A stretch of DNA of 64,000 bases from Streptomyces diastatochromogenes (GTDB taxonomy: Bacteria > Actinomycetota > Actinomycetes > Streptomycetales > Streptomycetaceae). Below, piece by piece: positions 17,350 through 26,142 of this stretch (the first letter of the stretch is position 1; the number at the start of each line of letters is the position of its first letter). The notes beneath the pieces are model-generated. The model was not told the DNA's origin and did not search any database. It worked only from the letters and a program-made list of their open reading frames with translations. The stretch is taken from contig NZ_MCGQ01000034.1 of assembly GCF_002242805.1 (NCBI RefSeq), forward strand, positions 163,093 to 227,092, given 5' to 3'. A program made the position numbers and the translations under genes.

Positions 17350-17715
17350 ATGACATCGTCCTCCGGGCAGTACGAACAGACCGACTGGGTCCACCTCGCC
17401 TCGTACGAGAATGTGCCGGGGCGGCCCCACCCCGGTCGTTTCCTCCTCGGTTGACTGCGTGACCGCGGCATCGACTGGATGCCGTTCGAAGCGGAAGAGA
17501 TACGGATCGACCTCATGTGCCGCATCGCCGAGGACGGGCACTGGCACGGCACGCTCGGCCTGAACGTGGACGCCCAGGCGCTGTGGCGGCTCGGGCTCCA
17601 TCCCGACCAGCCCACTTCCGTCGTCAACGGCCCTTCCCCGCCCGCCTGGTGGCACACCGCCGGAGAGCGTTACGCCTCCCGTCACGCCGTACGCCGTCGC
17701 CACGACGGCCGCTGA
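17350..17715 (+). pseudogene. DUF4304-like small gene with in-frame stop
   Basis: A coding frame starts at ATG 17350 with AGGA 8 bases upstream. It is interrupted by TGA at 17452 (codon 35) and continues in the same frame with normal Streptomyces codon bias to TGA 17713. Joined, it would encode about 121 residues, with DRGIDWMPFEAEEIRIDLMC just after the stop and HWHGTLGLNVDAQALWRLGL further on. I cannot name its family with confidence; the DUF4304 label is a guess from general look only. The simplest reading is a TGG-to-TGA nonsense change (Trp fits at that place). Sequencing error is an alternative. The part after the stop could still be made from ATG 17479. Confidence 0.6.
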
Positions 17716-17762
17716 ACCAGCAGCAGGAACCAGGACGCGCCGACGGACAGGGCAGCGCCGCC

Positions 17763-17986
17763 ATGGATCACCTTTCCGATGGGCTGATCGTGCGGGAGAC
17801 GGGCACGGTGGACCGGCGTCAGTCCGTGCTCATGCTCACCGAGTCGGGGCGGCGGGCGCTGGAGCGGGACGCCTGGCTGGCCGAGGCGCTCGGGACGCTC
17901 GGTGGGACCGAGCGGGGGTGCCGGCGCTGGCCGCGGCGGTGAGGGAGCGGCTGGGCACGACCGACGTTCCCGTGCGCCCGGGCTGA
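17763..17986 (+). pseudogene. remnant of a MarR-family regulator
   Basis: Only the C-terminal half of a winged helix-turn-helix protein is left: DGLIVRETGTVDRRQSVLML followed by TESGRRALERDA is the MarR wing and following helix. The frame then shifts by one base near 17915. The shifted frame continues VPALAAAVRERLGTTDVP to TGA 17984. No recognition helix or credible start lies upstream, so this is a decayed fragment. Confidence 0.65.
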
Positions 17987-18000
17987 TGCTCCGCCGCGTC

Positions 18001-19365
18001 TCAGAAGCCCCCGCCGAAGTCCCCGCCCCCGCCCCCGTCGAAGCCCCCTCCGTCGCCGAAGCCGCCGCCGAAGTCCCCGGGGTCGAAGTCCGCGCCGGAC
18101 ATGTCGCCGCCCTCGTAGCCGCCGCTGCCGAAGTCCCCGCCGCCGAAGTCGCCGTACCCGGTGCCGTAGTCGGCCGCGTACGACGGCGTGGCCATCACGC
18201 TGCCGAGCAGGGTGCCGACGAGCAGGCCGGGCAGGATGCCGCCGCCGAAGTAGCCGCCGGCCCAGGGGCCGTAGGCCGGGCCCGCGTCCCAGTAGGGGCG
18301 GCGGCCGTAGTCGGTGTCGACCTCGCGGATCACCGGGTCGCGGCCGTCGGCCAGACGGGTGGCGTCGGCCGCGCAGACCGGGACCTCGCGGGGGGAGCCG
18401 CCGGGCGGGGTCCAGGCGGCGTCGGTGACCGAGGGACCGTGCCGGGGGTCGAAGAAGCAGGGCGGGCGGCGCTCCGGCAGGGGGCGGCCCTCGCGGCGGG
18501 CGGCCAGTTGGGCCAGGGAGAAGCGGCCGTCCTCCAGGGCCTCGGTGACGGCGCGGACATCCTCGGGTTTCCGCGCGTCGGCCATGTACTGCTTGGCTTT
18601 GTCGTAGGCGTCCAGGGCCCGTTCGTAGTCCCCGCGCTTGGCGTCGTCGGCGCCCGCCTCGGCCGGGTGGAAGTCCAGCCGGTCGAGTTCCTCGCCGAAG
18701 GCGGTGATGTCCTCGTCGACGACCACCCGCAGGCGGTCCAGGGCGGCCCGCTGCTCCTCGGCGTGGCGGCGGCGGTTGCGGCGGACCAGGGTGTAGGCGC
18801 CCGCGCCTCCGGCCACCAGCACCGCGGCCGTGATGATCAGTGCCGTGGTGGACACTCCGCCGGCCGAGCTGGAGGAGCCCCAGGACGCGGGGGCGTGGCC
18901 GCCCATGTTGGTGAGGGCGCGGTCGGTGAAGTCGGTGAGCTGGGTCTTGGCGCTCTCCCCCTGGACGCTGGTGACGAGGTTCCGCACCGCGCTGTGCGGG
19001 AGGACCGAGGAGTCGGCGCGGGCGTCGAAGCGGTCGCCGAGCCGGATGGCGTACAGGCCGGTGACGCCGGTGGCCGTGCGCAGGTCGGTGAAGACGTTCC
19101 GGGTGGGGTAGCCGGCCGGCAGGACCGCGATGAACAGGGGTTTGTTCGCGGCCTTGATCTGTTTGGCGAGGGTGTCGGCGTCCCCGGCGGACAGCTGGGC
19201 GGAGGCCGCCGGGTCGACGTAGACCGGGTTCTTGCGGAGGGCCTCGGCGATGGTGGAGACGCTGGTGGCCGCCATCGCGCCAGGGGTCAGCACGGTCACG
19301 ATCACCAGGGTGAGGGCGGCCAGCAGGAGCGCTGGGAGGCTTCGGGTCCGCGGGACGGCCTTCAT
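18001..19365 (-). CDS. TPM-like membrane protein with Gly-rich tail
   Basis: Membrane protein of 454 residues: an N-terminal signal segment to about residue 32, an extracytoplasmic domain resembling TPM/YgcG (EALRKNPVYVDPAASAQLSA), a transmembrane helix near 172-192, a charged predicted helical cytoplasmic part, and a C-terminal tail after about 405 made of GDFGGG/FDGGG repeats. YgcG-like proteins carry similar tails. Function unknown; probably envelope related. The tail is repetitive enough that its exact length may vary between strains. Confidence 0.8.
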   Translation of the reverse strand: MKAVPRTRSLPALLLAALTLVIVTVLTPGAMAATSVSTIAEALRKNPVYVDPAASAQLSAGDADTLAKQIKAANKPLFIAVLPAGYPTRNVFTDLRTATGVTGLYAIRLGDRFDARADSSVLPHSAVRNLVTSVQGESAKTQLTDFTDRALTNMGGHAPASWGSSSSAGGVSTTALIITAAVLVAGGAGAYTLVRRNRRRHAEEQRAALDRLRVVVDEDITAFGEELDRLDFHPAEAGADDAKRGDYERALDAYDKAKQYMADARKPEDVRAVTEALEDGRFSLAQLAARREGRPLPERRPPCFFDPRHGPSVTDAAWTPPGGSPREVPVCAADATRLADGRDPVIREVDTDYGRRPYWDAGPAYGPWAGGYFGGGILPGLLVGTLLGSVMATPSYAADYGTGYGDFGGGDFGSGGYEGGDMSGADFDPGDFGGGFGDGGGFDGGGGGDFGGGF

Positions 19366-19446
19366 CCTTCGAAGCTACCCGAAGCCTCCCAAAAGTGGGC
19401 ATCCTTCCAGATCGGACGGATGACTGACGGATGACCGACGGACGGC

Positions 19447-22400
19447 CTACGCGGCCCGGTACGCCTCCGTCAGCTTCTGCACCGCCTTTCCGTACCTGCC
19501 GGTCAGCAGCAGATGGTCCGCGTCGGCGAAGGGCTTCGCCACGGCCTCGGTGATCCGCTGCCCCACCTTCTCCTGGACGAGCAGCCGCGCCCTGGCGACC
19601 AGCTCGCGTCCGGCCCGGTCGGCGCCCGCCCGCTCGGCCGCCGTCGCCGCCAGGGCGAGCGCGCGCAGGGTCGCGGTGCCGCCCTGCGGGACCCGGGTGA
19701 GGGTGGTGAGGCCCCAGCCGTAGGGGAACTGCGGGTCGTACGACTCGTCGCCGACGTTGATCGGCAGCTGGGACTCGGACCTGGGCCAGGTGACCGGGAG
19801 CTGTCCGGTGAAGGGGCGCCTGCCGTAGAGGACGTCGGCGACACCCTCGCCCTCGGTGCCGGGCAGCCAGGAGGCCACGAGCGCGTCGATCCGGTCGAGC
19901 CGGTCGCCGATCAGCTGCGGGCGCCCCGAGACGATCAGCACCGCGCACTTCATGGCCGCGCACACCCGGTCCACGGCGGCCCGGTCGGCGGCGGACAGCT
20001 GGAGCGAGTGGCCGTTGCCGACGTCGCCGACGCCCTCGGCGTACGGGGTCTCGCCGACGACGACCACGCCGACGTCGTAGCCGTCGGTCGGTGCGGAGGC
20101 GTCCTTGGAGTAGGTGACGTTCCCGCCCGCCGCGCGCATGCCCTGGAGGATGGTCGTGCCCGGGGCGGTGTTCCCGGAGGAGCCCTGCCAGGTGAGGGTC
20201 CAGCCGCCGCTCTGGTTGCCGATGTCGTCGGCGTCGGACCCGGCGACGTACACCTTCTCGCTCTTCTTCAGCGGCAGCAGCCCGCCGGTGTTCTTCAGCA
20301 GCACCTGGGACTCGGCGGCGGCCTCGCGGGCCACGGCCCGGTGTGCCGGGGAGCCGATCGCGGCGGCGCCGGTCGTGTCGGCGTACGGGTGCTCGAAGAG
20401 GCCCAGCTCGAACTTCTGGGTGAGGATGCGGGAGACGGCGTCGTCGATCCGCTGCTCGCTGATCCGGCCGGCCCTCACCTCGTCGACGAGTGTGCCGGTG
20501 AAGTCCTTGTAGCCGTACGGCACCATCATCATGTCCAGGCCTGCGTTGACCGAGGTGCGGACGTGGGACGCGTAGTCGCCGGGCAGCTGGTCGATGGCGT
20601 TCCAGTCGCTGATGACGAAGCCGTCGAAGCCCATGCGGTTCTTGAGGACGCCGTTGATCATGTCGGCCCGGGCGTGCATCTTCACCGGGCCCTGCCCGTC
20701 ACCGAGCACGTCCAGGGAGGAGTACGACGGCATGACCGTGCCGATGCCCCGGTCGACGGCGGTTTGGAACGGCGCCAGGTGGACGGCCTCCAGCTGCTGC
20801 CGGGTGACCTTGGTGACGCCCTGGTCGATCGTGTACGTCCCCGTGGTCGAGGATCCGTACTGGGTGCCGCCGTCGCCCACGAAGTGCTTGGCGGTGGCGA
20901 GGACCTTGTCGTTCCGGCTCAGGTCCCTGCCGTCGGCGCGGCCCTGGAGGCCCTGGATGACCGTCTCCATGGACTGGACGAGGGCCGGGTCCTCGCCGAA
21001 CGACTCGTAGGAGCGGCCCCAGCGTTCGTCGCGGCTCACGCACAGGCAGGGTGCGAAGTCCCAGGGGATGCCGGTGGCCCGTACCTCGGCGGCCGTCACC
21101 GCGCCTGCCCGCTCGGCGAGTTCGGGGTCGCGGGTGGCGCCCATGCCGATGTTGTGCGGCATGACCGTGGCGCCGGCCAGGTTGTTGTGGCCGTGGACCG
21201 CGTCGACGCCGTAGATCAGCGGGATCTGGAAGCGGGTCGCCTGGGCGCGCAGCTGGAAGGCGTCGATCATCCTGGCCCACGCCTCGGGGGTGTTGGGCGT
21301 GGGGGTCGAGCCGCCGCCGGAGAGGAGTGACCCGAGGGCGTACGTCGCGATGTCGCCGCCGCCCCCGACGGCCCCGCGCTCGGCCTGGGTCATCTGGCCG
21401 GCCTTCTCCGCCAGGGACATGCGGGACAGGAGGTCGGCGACGCGCCGCCTGAACGGCAACTTGGCGTCCAGGTACGGCAGTCCGTGCGCGTCGACGACGA
21501 TCTGCGGGGTCTCGGCGGGTGCCTTGGCGCCGGTGACCGTGAGCTTGAGCGGGACGGTCTCGGCGGACTCGGCGGCCCTGTCCCTGAGGGTGGGCACCTC
21601 GATGGTCCGGGAGGCGCCGGAGGCGGTGCCGGCCGGGAAGGTGAGGGTGCCGGAGACCGGGGTGTAGTCCTTGCCCGGTTCGGCGGTGCCGCCGGTGGTC
21701 TCGTAGGTGACGGTCACCGGATCGTCGATCGGCGCGGAGCCGGTGGTGGCGACGGTGACCTTCACGGCCGCGTCAGCGCCTTCCCTGACCGGGTACACGG
21801 CCGCGTCCGTGGTGACGTTCGCCCGCAGGGACTGGTCGGCCCTGCCGTACAACTCGACGTCGTCCAGGGCGAACCGGCCCTTGGTGCCGGCCGGGAGGGT
21901 GACGGCGTAGCCCCACATCGCGGTCAGCCCGAGGACGTGGTCGATGCCGCCGACGGGCTGGTAGTCCGTGCGGTAGACGAAGTCGGTGAAGGGGATCTCG
22001 ACCTGTTTCCAGCCGGTGAAGTCGTCGGTGAAGGAGGTCGTCCACAGCTCGGAGGCCTCGCCGTTCGCGCCGCCGTCCTTGATCTCGAAGGCGATCTTCC
22101 GGCCGTTGTCCTGGCCGTCCCACCAGAAGCGGATGCCCTTGTGGGCGGACCAGTCGTGGGCGGGTTCGGTCGCGGCGAAGTCGTGGGTGAAGCCGCCGTA
22201 GCCGCTGATGTCGTAGCTGCCGGTGAGGACCTTGGCGCCCTCGGGGGCGTCGGTGCGGGCGGTCAGTTGCAGGGCCGGCGGGTCGTCGCTGTCGCTGCCC
22301 CAGGTGAAGATGCCCTCGGCGGGCTGGGAGGCGAAGGGGACCTCGCCCTCGAAGCGGTCGACGGGGACGGGGGCGGGGTCGTCGGCCGCCTGGGAGGCGG

Positions 22401-22458
22401 TCGGTGACAGCAGAGCGGTGAGCAAGGCGGCGGAGACGAGCAGGGCGGTTCTTGGCAT
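19447..22458 (-). CDS. secreted GH3 beta-glucosidase with accessory domains
   Basis: Exported glycoside hydrolase family 3 enzyme, 1003 residues. Domains in order: signal peptide (MPRTALLVSAALLTALLSPT), a carbohydrate-binding-like beta-sandwich (about 40-205), a Calx-beta-like domain (about 215-315, with GKDYTPVSGTLTFPAG), the GH3 N-domain from DLLSRMSLAEKAGQM, the catalytic Asp in VISDWNAIDQ near 617, and the GH3 C-domain. It probably trims oligosaccharides released by enzymes such as the neighbouring GH30. ATG 22458 has AAGGA 7 bases upstream; the longer open frame to 22485 lacks a site. Confidence 0.92.
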   Translation of the reverse strand: MPRTALLVSAALLTALLSPTASQAADDPAPVPVDRFEGEVPFASQPAEGIFTWGSDSDDPPALQLTARTDAPEGAKVLTGSYDISGYGGFTHDFAATEPAHDWSAHKGIRFWWDGQDNGRKIAFEIKDGGANGEASELWTTSFTDDFTGWKQVEIPFTDFVYRTDYQPVGGIDHVLGLTAMWGYAVTLPAGTKGRFALDDVELYGRADQSLRANVTTDAAVYPVREGADAAVKVTVATTGSAPIDDPVTVTYETTGGTAEPGKDYTPVSGTLTFPAGTASGASRTIEVPTLRDRAAESAETVPLKLTVTGAKAPAETPQIVVDAHGLPYLDAKLPFRRRVADLLSRMSLAEKAGQMTQAERGAVGGGGDIATYALGSLLSGGGSTPTPNTPEAWARMIDAFQLRAQATRFQIPLIYGVDAVHGHNNLAGATVMPHNIGMGATRDPELAERAGAVTAAEVRATGIPWDFAPCLCVSRDERWGRSYESFGEDPALVQSMETVIQGLQGRADGRDLSRNDKVLATAKHFVGDGGTQYGSSTTGTYTIDQGVTKVTRQQLEAVHLAPFQTAVDRGIGTVMPSYSSLDVLGDGQGPVKMHARADMINGVLKNRMGFDGFVISDWNAIDQLPGDYASHVRTSVNAGLDMMMVPYGYKDFTGTLVDEVRAGRISEQRIDDAVSRILTQKFELGLFEHPYADTTGAAAIGSPAHRAVAREAAAESQVLLKNTGGLLPLKKSEKVYVAGSDADDIGNQSGGWTLTWQGSSGNTAPGTTILQGMRAAGGNVTYSKDASAPTDGYDVGVVVVGETPYAEGVGDVGNGHSLQLSAADRAAVDRVCAAMKCAVLIVSGRPQLIGDRLDRIDALVASWLPGTEGEGVADVLYGRRPFTGQLPVTWPRSESQLPINVGDESYDPQFPYGWGLTTLTRVPQGGTATLRALALAATAAERAGADRAGRELVARARLLVQEKVGQRITEAVAKPFADADHLLLTGRYGKAVQKLTEAYRAA

Positions 22459-22507
22459 GGACCATCCTTGGCTCTCGTGGTTCACTCAGGACTTAGATCA
22501 CGCCGTG

Positions 22508-22515
22508 AGTTAACT
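22508..22515. promoter_or_regulatory. AGTTAACT palindrome between GH3 and GH30
   Basis: The 115-base gap between the divergent GH3 and GH30 genes holds the AT-rich palindrome AGTTAACT, and further on GACGTC. It is a reasonable operator candidate for a sugar-responsive regulator, but no regulator gene is adjacent. Confidence 0.3.
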
Positions 22516-22573
22516 AACGGCCCACAGACCCGTCAAGACGTCACGTCAGACATTCCGGGAAGGGCGACGCCCC

Positions 22574-24439
22574 ATGAGGAGATCCCCCCGCGCGGTCCGG
22601 CTGCTGCTGGCCGGACTGCTCTCCACGGCCGGCCTCACCGCGGCCACCACCCCCGCGCACGCGGCCGGTGAGCAGGTCACGGCCTGGCTCACCACCACCG
22701 ACGACTCGGCCGGACGGCATGTCACCCGCGGCCTCCAGGCGCAGACGCCGTTCGCCTTCCAGTCCGGGACCGGCGGCAGCGGCGAGAACATCACGGTCGA
22801 CGAGAACACCCGCTACCAGACCTTCACCGGCGGCGGTGCGTCCTTCACGGACACCGCGGCCTGGCTGATGAACAGCAGCGGGGCGCTGTCGCAGAGCACG
22901 CGGGACGCGACCATGCGCAAGCTGTTCTCGCCGACGGACGGGATCGGGCTGTCGTTCCTGCGCAATCCGATGGGCGCCTCGGACCTGGCGCGGTACGGGT
23001 ACACCTACGACGACGTGCCGTCCGGCCAGACCGACCCGAACCTGAACAGCTTCTCCATCGCCCACGACCTCGCGGACGTCGTCCCGCTGACCAAGCAGGC
23101 GCTCCAGCTCAACCCCTCCCTGACGGTGATGGCCTCGCCGTGGACGGCGCCGGCCTGGATGAAGGACAGCGGCTCGCTCAACGGGGGCTGGCTGAAGTCG
23201 GAGGACTACGGGGCGTACGCCTCCTACTTCGTGAAGTATCTCCAGGCGTACAAGGACCAGGGCGTCAACGTCTCGTACGTGACCCCGCAGAACGAGCCGA
23301 CCTGCTGTTCCGGGTATCCGTCGATGAGCTGGAACGCGAGCGGGCTGGCGTACTTCATGAAGAACGAGCTGCTGCCGAAGCTCCAGTCGGCGGGCCTGTC
23401 CACCAAGGTCCTCGCGCACGACTGGAACTGGGACGTCTACGACTCCTACGCGGCCCAGTCCGTGGACGACGCGGCGATCCGCAACCACCCCAACTTCGGC
23501 GGGATCGCCTGGCACGGCTACGGCGGCGACATCGGCAAGCAGACCTCCGTGCACAACCAGTACCCGACGCTGGACGCCTTCGGCACCGAGCACTCCGGCG
23601 GCACCTGGATCGCCGACCAGCAGCGCGAGGACATGTCCAACATCATCGACTACACGCGCAACTGGGCGAAGTCGGTGACCAAGTGGTCGCTGGCGGTGGA
23701 CCAGAACATGGGCCCGCACAACGGGGGTTGCGGCACCTGCACCGGGCTGATCACCGTGCACAACGGGGACGGGGCGAGCGGGACGGTCGACTACACGGTC
23801 GAGTACTACACCATGGGCCATCTGACGAAGTTCGTACGGCCGGGAGCCCAGCGCATCGCCTCGACGGCCTCGTCCGCCGTGCCGAACGTGGCGTGGCGGA
23901 ACCCGGACGGCGGCAAGGCGCTGATCGCGTACAACGATTCCTCCGCCGCCAAGACCGTGACGATCAACTTGGGCTCGCAGCACGCCACTTACTCCCTCCC
24001 CGGCAAGACCTCGGCGACCTTCACCTGGTCCGGCACCCAGTCGGGCGGGGGCGGCCAGGGCGGAGCCTTCGTGGGCCTGGCGGGCAAGTGCCTCGACCTG
24101 GCGGGCGGTTCGAGCGCGAACGGTACGGCCGTCCAGCTCTACGACTGCAACGGCACCAGCGCCCAGCAGTGGACCGTCCAGACCGACGGTTCGATCCGGG
24201 CGCTCGGCAAGTGCCTCGACGTGACGTCGGGGTCGACGGCGGACGGGGCGAAGGCGCAGTTGTACGACTGCAATGGAACCGGTGCGCAGCAGTGGTCGTA
24301 CAACGCGTCCACCGGTGATGTGGTGAACACGGCGGCTAACAAGTGCCTGGACGTGACGGACAACTCGTCGGCGAACGGGGCGAGGGCACAGATCTGGTCG
24401 TGCACGGGGGCCGCCAACCAGAAGTGGCACTTGCAGTAG
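22574..24439 (+). CDS. secreted GH30 glycosidase with ricin-type CBM13
   Basis: Exported enzyme of 621 residues. Signal peptide to about residue 30 (THAHA-type cleavage region PAHAAG), then a GH30 catalytic domain with acid/base Glu241 in TPQNEP and nucleophile Glu339 in GTEHSGG, a short beta domain, and from about 497 a ricin-type beta-trefoil with three repeats of GKCLD...QxW. GH30 members of this layout act as endo-beta-1,6-glucanases or related enzymes; exact substrate cannot be read from sequence. It is divergent from the GH3 gene, and the pair could cooperate in glucan use. Confidence 0.92.
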   Translation: MRRSPRAVRLLLAGLLSTAGLTAATTPAHAAGEQVTAWLTTTDDSAGRHVTRGLQAQTPFAFQSGTGGSGENITVDENTRYQTFTGGGASFTDTAAWLMNSSGALSQSTRDATMRKLFSPTDGIGLSFLRNPMGASDLARYGYTYDDVPSGQTDPNLNSFSIAHDLADVVPLTKQALQLNPSLTVMASPWTAPAWMKDSGSLNGGWLKSEDYGAYASYFVKYLQAYKDQGVNVSYVTPQNEPTCCSGYPSMSWNASGLAYFMKNELLPKLQSAGLSTKVLAHDWNWDVYDSYAAQSVDDAAIRNHPNFGGIAWHGYGGDIGKQTSVHNQYPTLDAFGTEHSGGTWIADQQREDMSNIIDYTRNWAKSVTKWSLAVDQNMGPHNGGCGTCTGLITVHNGDGASGTVDYTVEYYTMGHLTKFVRPGAQRIASTASSAVPNVAWRNPDGGKALIAYNDSSAAKTVTINLGSQHATYSLPGKTSATFTWSGTQSGGGGQGGAFVGLAGKCLDLAGGSSANGTAVQLYDCNGTSAQQWTVQTDGSIRALGKCLDVTSGSTADGAKAQLYDCNGTGAQQWSYNASTGDVVNTAANKCLDVTDNSSANGARAQIWSCTGAANQKWHLQ

Positions 24440-24474
24440 GGCGGGTCGCGTCCCGCCCTCGGAGGGGGGCGGGC

Positions 24475-24951
24475 GTGAGACGCAGGGGAGCCGTGCTGGG
24501 CGCGGTGGCCGGGGGTCTGCTGCTCGGCGGGTGCAGTCCGGCCGATCTGCCGTTGGCCGCCGTGTGGCTGGACGCCGACGGGAAGCCGGTGGTGAGTGTC
24601 CGGCCGTGCGGGGACGACCGGGTGCGCCGGCTGTCGCTGAGCGGCTCCGAGGACGAGGCGTCGGACGACACCTTCTGGAGAACGGCCGGCGCCGGAACCG
24701 GGGCCGTCACCTTCCCGCTCTTCTCGCCGCCCCGCTCCTGGAAGGTGGACCGAGGGGGCCCGCAGCGGCTGCTGACCGGCCGCGGCTACTGGTTCTCGGG
24801 GACCGTGGGACAGGGCCAGAACGTCGACTACCGCATCGTGGTCACCTTCGCCGCCGACGACCTGACCCGGCTGGAGCCCGGCCAGGTGTGGGCCGACGAG
24901 CGGGCCATGAGCCGGGACGCCTTCGACAAACTGGTGGACGACAAGTGCTGA
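24475..24951 (+). CDS. lipoprotein, tandem copy 1
   Basis: Predicted lipoprotein of 158 residues with lipobox LLGGC. It shares with the next gene the pattern C-x-A-x-DLPLA, ADG, RPCGDD, F-LF-PP-WK, QRLL-G, RL-PGQVWAD and a final Cys. I know no function for the family. GTG 24475 follows GGAGGGG, 35 bases after the GH30 stop. Its end overlaps the next start by 7 bases. Confidence 0.82.
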   Translation: MRRRGAVLGAVAGGLLLGGCSPADLPLAAVWLDADGKPVVSVRPCGDDRVRRLSLSGSEDEASDDTFWRTAGAGTGAVTFPLFSPPRSWKVDRGGPQRLLTGRGYWFSGTVGQGQNVDYRIVVTFAADDLTRLEPGQVWADERAMSRDAFDKLVDDKC

Positions 24952-25445
24952 GCAGGCGGAGCAGGGTGACGGCCGCCGTGCTCGGCGGCGTGAGCGGGAT
25001 GCTGCTGCTCAGCGGCTGCGCGGCGGTCGATCTGCCGCTCGCCGGTGTGCGGGTCGGGGCGGACGGGGTGCCGTACGCCCTGTTCCGGCCCTGTGGCGAC
25101 GACGGCTACCAGGGGCCCTCGCTCGACGGGCGGGCGCGCCACGGTGGCGGCGGGCCCGTCACCACCGGGTGGGACGTGCGGAAGGAGGGGCTCCACGGGG
25201 ATGCCGAGTTCCCGCTGTTCGCCCCTCCCGGGGGGTGGAAGGCCCGGCACCGGGGGGTGCAGCGGCTGCTCCCCGGCCACCGGTACACGCTGGGCTTCGG
25301 GCACTACGTGACCGGTGACTCGTACAACGGGACCGTGGAGTTCACCACCGAGCAGATCGGCCGGCTCGGGCCCGGTCAGGTGTGGGCCGACGGCCGGGCG
25401 ATGCGGCTCGGGGCCTTCGAGAAGCTCGCCGAGGACGCGTGCTGA
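24945..25445 (+). CDS. lipoprotein, tandem copy 2
   Basis: Predicted lipoprotein of about 166 residues with lipobox LLSGC, clearly a paralogue of the preceding gene with the same conserved blocks and closing Cys. The likely start GTG 24945 sits inside the end of copy 1; GTG 24966 is an alternative. Overlap indicates translational coupling. Both copies probably sit on the outer face of the cell membrane. Confidence 0.8.
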   Translation: MLSRRSRVTAAVLGGVSGMLLLSGCAAVDLPLAGVRVGADGVPYALFRPCGDDGYQGPSLDGRARHGGGGPVTTGWDVRKEGLHGDAEFPLFAPPGGWKARHRGVQRLLPGHRYTLGFGHYVTGDSYNGTVEFTTEQIGRLGPGQVWADGRAMRLGAFEKLAEDAC

Positions 25446-25521
25446 TGGGCGGGCGCTCACCGGCTGGGGGACGATGAAGGGAGCCGGCATCCCGCCGGGC
25501 GCCTTCCCGAGGGAGTCCGCC

Positions 25522-26136
25522 ATGAGCACAGCGCGGGACCTGTTGATCGTCGCTCTGGACGTCCCGTCCGGTCGGCCCGTCGAGCAGGGGGACCTGTCGC
25601 TCGCCCTGGCGGGAGCCGAGCTGGTCGACCTGATGGACGCCGAGGCCGTCAGGCTGGACGACGAGCGCATCGTGCCCGGTCTGCAGCCGGCGACGGGTGA
25701 CCGGCTGCTGGACGCGGCGGGGGCGGCGCTCGCCCGGCAGGCGCCGTACGAGTCCGTCGAGGACTGGCTGTGGCGCCGCGGGCGCGGTCTGGCCGCCGCC
25801 TACGCCGACGATCTGGAGGAGCGGGGGCGGGCGGCCGGCGGAGAACGGCACCACTGGCTGCCCTGGAGGAGCGGGGACGAAGGCGCTCCGGCCGACTCGC
25901 CGGAACGCCGTCACGCCACCGACCGCTGGGCCTCCCGTGAGCCCGTGCTCGTCGGTCTCGCGGCCGCCCTGGGGATCCCCGAGGGCGCGCCGGAACAGGC
26001 CCCGGAGGACCTTCCCGGCGACGCGACGGTGACCGTCCTGGCTGCCGTCAACGGCGCATTGACGGAGCTGGAGGCCGTGCGGCAGCGGCGGCGTATCGAG
26101 AAGGACGCCTTCGACAACGTCTGGCGTGCTCCCTGA
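25522..26136 (+). CDS. GPP34-family phosphoprotein
   Basis: Protein of 204 residues with the GPP34 (Golgi phosphoprotein 3-like) fold, common and multi-copy in Streptomyces and of uncertain role; the eukaryotic relative binds phosphoinositides at membranes. Family marks are ARDLLIVALDVPSGRP, ALAGAELVDLMDAEAVRL and the C-terminal AAVNGALTELEAVRQRRR. ATG 25522 has GAGGGAG 7-8 bases upstream. The stop lies only 6 bases from the convergent cimA stop. Confidence 0.87.
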   Translation: MSTARDLLIVALDVPSGRPVEQGDLSLALAGAELVDLMDAEAVRLDDERIVPGLQPATGDRLLDAAGAALARQAPYESVEDWLWRRGRGLAAAYADDLEERGRAAGGERHHWLPWRSGDEGAPADSPERRHATDRWASREPVLVGLAAALGIPEGAPEQAPEDLPGDATVTVLAAVNGALTELEAVRQRRRIEKDAFDNVWRAP

Positions 26137-26142
26137 GGCCGA

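Noticed and set aside
17452..17454. TGA as a selenocysteine codon
   Set aside because: No selenocysteine insertion hairpin or selenoprotein motif is visible, and Trp fits the context.
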